The position numbers and the translations under genes were made by a program. From Candidatus Krumholzibacteriia bacterium (GTDB lineage: Bacteria > Krumholzibacteriota > Krumholzibacteriia > LZORAL124-64-63): a DNA stretch of 12,254 nucleotides. Under the pieces are notes generated by a model. That model saw only the letters and a program-made list of their open reading frames with translations. It searched no databases and was not told the origin of the DNA. Below, piece after piece: positions 1 through 5,485 of this stretch; position 1 is the stretch's first letter; each line of letters begins with the position of its first letter. The DNA is taken from the NCBI GenBank assembly GCA_028718575.1, contig JAQULN010000042.1, positions 1-12,254 of the forward strand, read 5' to 3'.

Positions 1-1
1 G

Positions 2-607
2 GGGTACGTAACCATCCGCAACTGGACGCTCGTCACGGCTACGAAATCCGTCTTCCTGGGCGCTGGCGCCGGACTCTTATTCCAGAAGATCTGGCGGCAG
101 TCGGTCTTGTCGGCCATGGCCGCGCAAAAGGTGGCCCAGATGCTGCGCCGCGCGGAGCCGGAAACGGTGTTCGTTGGCGGCCTGATGCAGAATATCGGGC
201 AACTGGTGCTGGCTCGCAGCCATTTCGATCTCTTCCAGCAGGTTCTTACCATCTCCACCGAGGAAGGTTTGCCTTACCATCTGGTCGAGCAAGAATTGCT
301 GGGCTTCGACCACGGTGATCTCGGCGCCCTCCTGATCAAGGAGTGGAACCTCAGCGAGGACCTTGAACAAGGTGTGCGCTGGCACCATCGGCTCGACCAT
401 CCCGACATCCAGTGCCGCGAACTCGCCGCGATGATCGCTCTCGGCGAGGACGTCGCCGCTTGCACTAGCAGCGCCGACAGCGAACACGAGGGCCTTCGCT
501 ACGACCAGAGCCGCGCCGCCGCGGTGCTCGGTGTCTCGGTCGATCTGTTCAAACGTCTGCGCAGCGACGCTCGCGAGTTGAGCATCGATCCCGGTTTCTT
601 CAACTGA
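2..607 (+). CDS. HDOD-domain signalling protein, C-terminal part (5' truncated)
   Basis: The reading frame is open from the window edge (codon at position 2) to a TGA at 605-607, giving 201 residues of a longer protein. The visible part matches the HDOD domain, a catalytically dead relative of HD phosphohydrolases: VTIRNWTL near the start, then the helix WRQSVLSAMAAQKVA, then GGLMQNIGQLVLARS where true HD enzymes carry the HD metal ligands (here QN), then GFDHGDLGALLIKEWNL and the RWHH motif. HDOD proteins are regulatory scaffolds in bacterial signalling, stress or motility control, and no enzyme activity is expected. Any N-terminal partner domain (receiver, kinase or other) lies outside the window. 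The internal TTG and ATG codons near 107-116 fall inside the conserved domain and are not real starts. No ribosome-binding site can be judged. The family call is solid; the cellular pathway is unknown. Confidence 0.85.
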   Translation, partial: GYVTIRNWTLVTATKSVFLGAGAGLLFQKIWRQSVLSAMAAQKVAQMLRRAEPETVFVGGLMQNIGQLVLARSHFDLFQQVLTISTEEGLPYHLVEQELLGFDHGDLGALLIKEWNLSEDLEQGVRWHHRLDHPDIQCRELAAMIALGEDVAACTSSADSEHEGLRYDQSRAAAVLGVSVDLFKRLRSDARELSIDPGFFN

Positions 608-615
608 TCAATTCG

Positions 616-648
616 AAAAAAAGAAACCCCCGCCGCAACGGCGGGGGT
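616..648 (-). terminator. Intrinsic terminator reading on the minus strand
   Basis: A perfect 10-bp GC-rich stem (626-635 with 639-648) closes a 3-nt loop. On the minus strand it is followed directly by a U-rich run, the complement of the A tract at 616-626. On the plus strand the sequence after the stem (CGGGAATG) has no U-tract, so the element is a canonical terminator only for leftward transcription. It lies 9 bp after the HDOD stop codon. It may still act weakly on that plus-strand transcript, but the orientation is odd because no minus-strand gene ends here. Confidence 0.75.
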
Positions 649-784
649 CGGGAATGAACGCGCGCATAACCGGCATCATCCTAGCACATGGCGACCGGCG
701 CGGCCAAGTCGTGTTTACGCCGGACGTCTGCGGCTGCCGACGCAATCGCTGGCCTCGTCGTCGGTATGGCGCGCGGGCGCACCG

Positions 785-813
785 TTGAACTCCGCCCGCC
801 GGCGAGTTACCAT
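785..813 (+). promoter_or_regulatory. Putative sigma70-like promoter for tdk
   Basis: TTGAAC at 785-790 and TACCAT at 808-813 are separated by exactly 17 bp. They match the TTGACA and TATAAT consensus at four or five of six positions each. Transcription would begin near 820 and give a leader of about 90 nt containing the hairpin at 851-895. This is pattern matching only; promoter rules in this lineage may differ. Confidence 0.4.
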
Positions 814-850
814 ATGGCCTCTGGATCGTGGATCGCACACAGCAAGGGCG

Positions 851-895
851 AACGATCGTCGGCGTGGCGGCCGGGCCCGGCCGCGGGCGATCGTT
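851..895 (+). promoter_or_regulatory. Leader hairpin immediately upstream of the tdk ribosome-binding site
   Basis: AACGATCG (851-858) is perfectly complementary to CGATCGTT (888-895). Inside lies a perfect 16-bp palindrome (868-883) that can fold as a 6-bp GC stem with a 4-nt loop. The outer 3' arm ends directly against the Shine-Dalgarno-like GAGGTG (896-901) of tdk. The position suggests an influence on translation initiation or mRNA stability, but no known riboswitch class is recognised. Confidence 0.5.
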
Positions 896-909
896 GAGGT
901 GACGACGAC

Positions 910-1485
910 GTGCAGATCATCAAGGGCAAGACTGGCTGGATCGAGGTTATCTGCGGCCCGATGTTTTCGGGTAAGAGCGAGGAGTTGATCCGGCGTCTGC
1001 GGCGCGCGGAAATCGCCCGCCAGCGCGTGCAGATCTTCAAGCACGTGATCGACGCGCGCTACGACAGCGACAACATCGTCAGCCACAGCTGCCAGAGCCT
1101 GCCGTCGGTGGCGGTCTCGGCGGCAGCGGACATCCTCGCACGCATCGATGACCGCACCGAACTGGTGGCCATCGACGAGGCGCAGTTCTTCGACGCGGAA
1201 TTGGTTGCGGTCTGCGATCGCCTTGCCAACCAGGGGAAACGCATCATCGTTGCCGGCCTCGATCTCGACTACCGCGGTGTTCCATTCGGTCCCATGCCGC
1301 ATTTGATATGCCGCGCCGAGTATGTGACCAAGCAACTGGCGATCTGTATGGTCTGCGGCGATCCGGCCGGATTCACCCAGCGATTGACTCCCAGTCGCGA
1401 CCAGATCCAAGTAGGCGCAACGGGGATGTACGAGGCTCGCTGCCGGCACCATTTCGAAGCGCCGGCTTCCCAAGGCGAGGAATGA
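910..1485 (+). CDS. tdk: Thymidine kinase, type II
   Basis: Phosphorylates thymidine (or deoxyuridine) with ATP to dTMP (or dUMP) in the cytosolic pyrimidine salvage pathway. The 191-residue length is normal for the TK1-like family. The P-loop is GPMFSGKS (residues 16-23). The Walker B-type IDEAQFF (88-94) supplies the catalytic base E90. The lasso-loop region is LDLDYRGVPFGPMP (117-130). A structural zinc site is complete, with C146 and C149 (CMVC) and C178 and H181 (CRHH). The substrate-binding loop carries GMYEARC (172-178). The start is GTG at 910, supported by GAGGTG at 896-901 with about 8 nt spacing; no closer in-frame alternative fits the conserved N-terminus. It stands alone, with a candidate promoter upstream and a weak hairpin downstream, and is not in an evident operon. 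Confidence 0.96.
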   Translation: MQIIKGKTGWIEVICGPMFSGKSEELIRRLRRAEIARQRVQIFKHVIDARYDSDNIVSHSCQSLPSVAVSAAADILARIDDRTELVAIDEAQFFDAELVAVCDRLANQGKRIIVAGLDLDYRGVPFGPMPHLICRAEYVTKQLAICMVCGDPAGFTQRLTPSRDQIQVGATGMYEARCRHHFEAPASQGEE

Positions 1486-1492
1486 ACCGGTC

Positions 1493-1513
1493 ACCGCTGC
1501 GGCAAGCGGCGGT
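1493..1513 (+). terminator. Weak hairpin after tdk, possible terminator
   Basis: ACCGCTGC (1493-1500) pairs with GCGGCGGT (1506-1513), an 8-bp stem with one G-U pair and a GGCAA loop, starting 7 nt after the tdk stop. Only a short CCTT follows, so it lacks a proper U-tract. It could be a weak or factor-assisted terminator or simply a 3' mRNA stabiliser. Confidence 0.35.
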
Positions 1514-1741
1514 CCTTCATGAATAATCCGGGCTTATCAGTTCGCTCCGTGCCGCGTTCGTGCAAGTTGAAACGATGCGTGCGCTCAGCATTCCTCGTGG
1601 TTTCCGGTCATTTCTGTTGCTGCGGCCCCGATCCTGCTCAGAGCCGTGCAGGAGTGCAAAACACGGCCGCCGGGCGAGTTCTGCTCGGCGCGGAGATAAG
1701 TGCATTTCAAGCCGTCGGGCCATGTAAAGGGCAAGTTCTTT
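1514..1741. other. Non-coding stretch between tdk and the first protease
   Basis: About 230 bp with no gene I can support. An 85-codon frame (1519-1776) begins at ATG 1519 but has no clear Shine-Dalgarno sequence, resembles no family I know, and runs across the candidate promoter of the next gene. A second, shorter frame from ATG 1575 is equally featureless. The stretch looks less GC-rich than the flanking genes by eye. It is most simply spacer DNA or a decayed remnant. Confidence 0.5.
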
Positions 1742-1770
1742 TTGCTGTCACCGGTCCGGGCTTGTATGAT
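1742..1770 (+). promoter_or_regulatory. Putative promoter of first M6 protease gene
   Basis: TTGCTG (1742-1747) and TATGAT (1765-1770) are separated by 17 bp, a good sigma70-like match. Just downstream lies the near-palindrome TGATCAATGATCA (1767-1779), a possible operator. The expected transcript starts near 1777, leaving a leader of about 65 nt that holds a hairpin (1782-1798). Confidence 0.5.
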
Positions 1771-1781
1771 CAATGATCAAG

Positions 1782-1798
1782 TCCCCGGCGTGCGGGGA
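1782..1798 (+). promoter_or_regulatory. Leader hairpin of first protease gene
   Basis: TCCCCG (1782-1787) pairs perfectly with CGGGGA (1793-1798) around a 5-nt loop, very near the predicted 5' end of the mRNA. Only AT-poor sequence follows, so it is not a terminator. A 5' stabilising stem is the simplest reading. Confidence 0.4.
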
Positions 1799-1842
1799 TT
1801 CCACGATGATCGGCCGACATCGGCCTAGCGAGGTTGACGCCC

Positions 1843-4800
1843 ATGTTTGGTAACCGTGAAACCCCAGTGCCCCGTTGGCGGCGACAGATCCTCTGGCTGG
1901 CCTGTTCGCTCCTGGTGTTTGTCGCCGTGGGTTCGCATGCCGCGCCGCACCACGGCGATCGTTTCCAACTGGCGCAACCCGACGGCTCTTGGGTGGAAGT
2001 TCTGGTCTGGGGGGATGAGTTCTATCAGAGGGTCGAAAGCGCCGACGGCTACACGCTTGTGCGCGATCCGCAATCCGGCGTGATCTGCTATGCCGATCTG
2101 GCGACCGACGGACGCAGCTTCCTGTCGACGGGCGTCGCGGTCGGCGCGACGCCGCCGTCCGGTCTGCCGCGCGGCCTACAATTGGTGCCGGAGGCTCGCG
2201 CCGCCGCCGGCAACGCCGTGCGCGCGCGTTTCTTGGCCGAGGAGGCGGCCATGCTGGCGGCCAAGACGCAGACGCCGCAACCGTCGACCATGGGCGCCGT
2301 ACGCGGGCTGACGTTGATCATTGATTTCTCGGACGAGATCGGCTCGGTTCCGCCCAGCGCCTTCGAGGCATACTTGAACGAGATCGGCTACACCGGGTAC
2401 GGCAACAACGGGTCAGTGCGCGACTACTTCCGCGACGTCTCCGGCGGTGCCCTGGACTACACGAACTATTTGCCCACGGCCTACATACGCGCGCCACACC
2501 CGAAGAGCTACTACGAAGTCCCCCGTGTCTCCTACGGTCTGCGCGCCCGGGAGCTCGTCGCTTGGGCGCTGAATCAGCTCGATTCCCAGGGTCACAATTT
2601 CCAGCAGTACGACGCGAACAGCGACGGTTTCATCGACGCGATCAATGTGTTCTATGCCGGTTTCCCGAGCGGAGGCTGGTCGGTCGGTCTCTGGCCTCAT
2701 TCGTGGGTGGTGTCGTTCTCCGCCGACGGCGTTCAGTCCTACAAATATCAGATCACGAACATCGGCAACAACCTTGCGCTGGCCACCTTCTGCCACGAGA
2801 ACGGCCACATGCTGTGCTTCTGGCCCGACCTGTACGACTACGGATTCGAATCCAACGGCGTCGGCCGCTTCTGCCTGATGTGCAGCAGTGGTCCCGGCAC
2901 CAATCCCGTGCGTCCTTGCGCGTATCTACGGGCCAGTGCCGGCTGGGTCGTGCCGGAACTTCTGGCCGGCCTGCAACCGGCTGTGGAGGTCTCGCACGCG
3001 ACGATGAACGTGTACAAGGTCGCGCGCCCGGGCGTCGAGACCGAATACTACTTGTTCGAAAACCGGCAACGCGCAGGTCGCGACGCCAGCTTGCCGGACG
3101 CCGGCTTGGCGATCTGGCATGTCGACGAGAACGGCAGCAACGACAACGAGCAGCAAACACCTTCCTCGCATTACCTGGTGACCCTGGTGCAGGCCGACGG
3201 CCGCTGGGACCTCGAGCAAGGCGTCAACAACGGCGATGCCACGGACCTCTGGAAGGCGCCGACCTATGTCGAGTTCAATCCCGACACCGATCCACCGGCA
3301 CGCTGGTGGAATCTGACCGACGCGGCGCTCTACGTCGATGAGATCGGGCCGAGCGCTCCGGTTATGCAATTCAACTTCCGCGAATCGCTGGGCACGATGA
3401 GCGTGACGATCCAACCGCAACCCGACGACATCAACGCGCCGTGGTTGCTCACCGGTCCCGGCGACTTCCAACTCGCCGGCGAGGGGCCGCGCCAGACACT
3501 GGTCTGGACGGAAGGTTCATACACGTTGACCTGGGGCGCGGTGGGCGGCTGGACGTTGCCCGATCCGCCGGTCGAGACGTTCGCAGTCAGCGAGGCGGGC
3601 GAACCGCCGGTCGTGAGCGGGACCTACTCCAATCCTCCGTTCGCTGCGGTGCTGGCCGGCCCCGCGGCGCATACGGGACCGGTCGCGGGGGTGGCGATCG
3701 TGGACATCGACGGCGACGGTCGCTGCGATCTCCACATCGTCAACGACGGCGCCGCGGACTTGGTCTTGCGCAACGAAAGCGGGCTCGTGTTCAGTGACAT
3801 GACGCCGGCGGAACTGGCCGACGCGGGCGCGGGGCGCGCCGGGGTTTGGGGCGACCACGACAACAACGGCGAGCCCGACGTCTACCTGGTGCGCGCCGGT
3901 CAACCGAACCGCCTGTTGGCGCAGACGGGCGGCGTCTTCTCCGACGTGACCACCTTCAGCTACGGCCTGGACGATTCCGGTCCCGGTTCCGTTGCGGCCT
4001 GGTGCGATTTCGACAACGACGGCCTGCTGGATCTGTATCTCGTGCAGGCCGGCGAGCCGAACGTATTGTTCAAGAACTACGGCGACATGTATGGCGATCA
4101 CTATATCTTGCTACCGGCATCTCATTGGGCGCTGCAGGACGCCGGCGTGGGTCGAGCCGGCCGCTGGTGCGACTACCAACTCGATGGCTATCGCGATGTC
4201 TACGTCGTCAACGACGGCGCGGCCAACATCCTCGTCGTCAACAATGGCGGCACGTCCTTCGACAACTCGCTCGACTCGATGGTCGCCGACCCTTCTGCCG
4301 GCCGCGATGCCGCCTGGGGGGACTTCGATAACAACGGCGAATGGGACCTCTATCTGGTCAACAGCAGCGCCGAGGACGTCTACATTCGCCGCCAATCTGG
4401 CTTCTTCCAGACCTACCCGTCGCCGGCCATTAGCGACGTTGGTGCTGGCCGCGCCGTGGTGGCTGCCGACTTCGATAATGACGGCGCGCTGGATCTCTAC
4501 GTCGCCCGCCAAGGCCAAGCTGACCTGCTGATCTTCGGTGACGGCGCGGGAGGGCTCCGGCGCTCGGCCATGCTGCTGCCGCAGACCGAGGGCGCCAGTG
4601 TGGCCGTCGCCTGCGGCGACCTGGACGGCGATGGCGGCGTGGATCTCTACGTCGGTCGCTACAATGAGGCGAACATCATCTTGCACAACCAGATCGTCGA
4701 CCGCGGCCATTGGCTTGCCCTGGATCTGCGCGGCGCGACGGCCAACCGCGACGCCATTGGTGCGCGCGTGCGGTTGGTTGCCGGAGGCCGCGTGCAACTC

Positions 4801-5280
4801 CGCGAGGTATCCGGCGGCGGCGGCGCCGGTCAACTCGACCGGATCCTGCATTACGGCCTGGGTTCAGCCAGCGTCGCCGACAGCATCGTGGTCACGTGGC
4901 CAGTCGGTGAGCCGACTATCCTGGTCGATGTCGCCGGTGATCGCCGTGTGCTAGTCAATCAGAGCGGCGGTGGGACGCCGGTGACGCCTGAGACAGCGCC
5001 GACCGCGACGGCCTTGCTGGGGATTCATCCCAATCCGTTCAATCCATCGACGACGATCCACTTCGCGCTGGCGGCCGCCGGTCCGGTCCGCCTGTCCATC
5101 CACAGCCTTGACGGCCGCCGCGTCGCCGACCTGGTGCGCGCGGATTTGCCGGCGGGCGTGCACCAGGCGATCTGGCATGGCCGCGACGCCGAGGGCCGTA
5201 CCGTCGCCTCGGGTACCTATTTCTGCCGGCTGCAGACCCACAGCGGAGCGGACAGTCGCCGCTTGACGATCGTCAAATGA
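1843..5280 (+). CDS. Secreted M6-family metalloprotease with CRTAC1-like module and FlgD-like sorting tail (paralog 1)
   Basis: An exported zinc endopeptidase of 1145 residues. ATG 1843 is chosen because GAGG (1830-1833) sits 9 nt upstream; the in-frame TTG at 1834 abuts that site. Domains in order: signal peptide with basic RWRR, hydrophobic ILWLACSLLVFVAV and a likely signal peptidase I site near SHA-A (about residue 32-33); M6 N-terminal region (about 40-85, with GDEFYQRVESADGYTLVRD); M6 catalytic region (about 151-510) with zinc motif HENGH at 318-322 followed by PDLYD 328-332, a CLM Met-turn just downstream and an EF-hand-like loop at 257-265; a small beta domain (about 515-605); seven VCBS/FG-GAP repeats (calcium loops starting at D621, 671, 722, 777, 827, 876, 926); ASPIC/UnbV domain (about 957-1040); and a FlgD-Ig-like C-terminal domain (1060-1145, PNPFNP 1063-1068). 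The substrate is unknown. It has its own promoter and terminator. Confidence 0.9.
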   Translation: MFGNRETPVPRWRRQILWLACSLLVFVAVGSHAAPHHGDRFQLAQPDGSWVEVLVWGDEFYQRVESADGYTLVRDPQSGVICYADLATDGRSFLSTGVAVGATPPSGLPRGLQLVPEARAAAGNAVRARFLAEEAAMLAAKTQTPQPSTMGAVRGLTLIIDFSDEIGSVPPSAFEAYLNEIGYTGYGNNGSVRDYFRDVSGGALDYTNYLPTAYIRAPHPKSYYEVPRVSYGLRARELVAWALNQLDSQGHNFQQYDANSDGFIDAINVFYAGFPSGGWSVGLWPHSWVVSFSADGVQSYKYQITNIGNNLALATFCHENGHMLCFWPDLYDYGFESNGVGRFCLMCSSGPGTNPVRPCAYLRASAGWVVPELLAGLQPAVEVSHATMNVYKVARPGVETEYYLFENRQRAGRDASLPDAGLAIWHVDENGSNDNEQQTPSSHYLVTLVQADGRWDLEQGVNNGDATDLWKAPTYVEFNPDTDPPARWWNLTDAALYVDEIGPSAPVMQFNFRESLGTMSVTIQPQPDDINAPWLLTGPGDFQLAGEGPRQTLVWTEGSYTLTWGAVGGWTLPDPPVETFAVSEAGEPPVVSGTYSNPPFAAVLAGPAAHTGPVAGVAIVDIDGDGRCDLHIVNDGAADLVLRNESGLVFSDMTPAELADAGAGRAGVWGDHDNNGEPDVYLVRAGQPNRLLAQTGGVFSDVTTFSYGLDDSGPGSVAAWCDFDNDGLLDLYLVQAGEPNVLFKNYGDMYGDHYILLPASHWALQDAGVGRAGRWCDYQLDGYRDVYVVNDGAANILVVNNGGTSFDNSLDSMVADPSAGRDAAWGDFDNNGEWDLYLVNSSAEDVYIRRQSGFFQTYPSPAISDVGAGRAVVAADFDNDGALDLYVARQGQADLLIFGDGAGGLRRSAMLLPQTEGASVAVACGDLDGDGGVDLYVGRYNEANIILHNQIVDRGHWLALDLRGATANRDAIGARVRLVAGGRVQLREVSGGGGAGQLDRILHYGLGSASVADSIVVTWPVGEPTILVDVAGDRRVLVNQSGGGTPVTPETAPTATALLGIHPNPFNPSTTIHFALAAAGPVRLSIHSLDGRRVADLVRADLPAGVHQAIWHGRDAEGRTVASGTYFCRLQTHSGADSRRLTIVK
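3703..4644 (+). repeat. Seven VCBS/FG-GAP repeats in paralog 1 (predicted beta-propeller)
   Basis: Calcium-loop motifs of the form DxDxDGxxD recur at residues 621, 671, 722, 777, 827, 876 and 926, spaced 50, 51, 55, 50, 49 and 50 residues. Each is followed by a strand such as LYLV and then an asparagine- or leucine-rich turn. Seven such units fit one closed integrin-like seven-bladed propeller. Repeat 4 (DYQLDGYRD) has lost the second acidic ligand, so this blade probably binds calcium poorly. Confidence 0.85.
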
Positions 5281-5311
5281 GGCTGCGATGCTGATGCCGC
5301 CGCCTTGACGC

Positions 5312-5346
5312 AGGGGTCCCGGCCGAGGCCGGGGCCCTTGTTTTTT
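5312..5346 (+). terminator. Intrinsic terminator of first protease gene
   Basis: GGGTCCCGGC (5314-5323) pairs with GCCGGGGCCC (5328-5337), ten pairs with one wobble, around a CGAG loop. The stem is extended by one wobble and one A-U pair and followed by TTGTTTTTT (5338-5346). It lies about 30 bp after the stop codon and should separate transcription of the two protease genes. Confidence 0.88.
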
Positions 5347-5385
5347 CGGGCAGGCCGCGATGACCCGATGCGGCTGCTGCACCCC

Positions 5386-5414
5386 TTGCTTCGCTAGGTG
5401 TTCTTACGTATGCT
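5386..5414 (+). promoter_or_regulatory. Putative promoter of second M6 protease gene
   Basis: TTGCTT (5386-5391) and TATGCT (5409-5414) have a 17-bp spacer. The element closely resembles the TTGCTG-17-TATGAT set ahead of the first protease, and the distance from the -10 box to the ATG is 71 bp here against 72 bp there. It lies downstream of a strong terminator, consistent with independent transcription. Confidence 0.5.
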
Positions 5415-5433
5415 CACTACGGTAGTCTTGTTT

Positions 5434-5454
5434 CTCGCCGGTGGCTGCGGCGAG
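5434..5454 (+). promoter_or_regulatory. Leader hairpin of second protease gene
   Basis: CTCGCCG (5434-5440) pairs perfectly with CGGCGAG (5448-5454) around a 7-nt loop, inside the predicted 65-nt leader. It occupies a position comparable to the leader hairpin of the first protease gene but shares no obvious sequence with it. No U-tract follows. Confidence 0.4.
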
Positions 5455-5485
5455 TGTATGAGTCGGTCGCCGTGTTGGGGAGATC

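Larger units (their letters stand above)
649..909. other. Intergenic region upstream of tdk, no gene seen
   Basis: About 260 bp between the reverse-oriented terminator and tdk. I see no convincing coding region. A 76-codon minus-strand frame at 608-838 is arginine-rich, runs through the terminator hairpin and lacks family features. The right part holds a candidate promoter (785-813) and a strong hairpin (851-895) described separately. The left part, roughly 660-780, holds nothing I can identify. Confidence 0.6.

Noticed and set aside
608..838. A 76-codon minus-strand frame that could have explained the reverse terminator
   Set aside because: Its stop codon lies beyond the hairpin, so the terminator would cut the coding sequence. 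The translation is arginine- and proline-rich, typical of a spurious frame in GC-rich DNA.
715..1494. A 259-codon minus-strand frame over tdk
   Set aside because: The plus strand encodes a complete thymidine kinase with all motifs. The reverse frame has no family signature and no ribosome-binding site.
1519..1776. An 85-codon plus-strand frame between tdk and the first protease
   Set aside because: It has no clear Shine-Dalgarno sequence or recognisable domain, and it overlaps the good promoter match for the next gene. Kept only as part of the intergenic description.
1834..1842. TTG at 1834 as start of the first protease
   Set aside because: It directly abuts the GAGG ribosome-binding site, whereas ATG 1843 has a proper 9-nt spacing.
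1894..1911. Possible lipoprotein signal (cysteine in the signal peptide of both proteases)
   Set aside because: The cysteines sit inside the hydrophobic core, and the preceding residues (WLA in one, LCG in the other) do not fit a lipobox. An ordinary signal peptidase I site follows in each.
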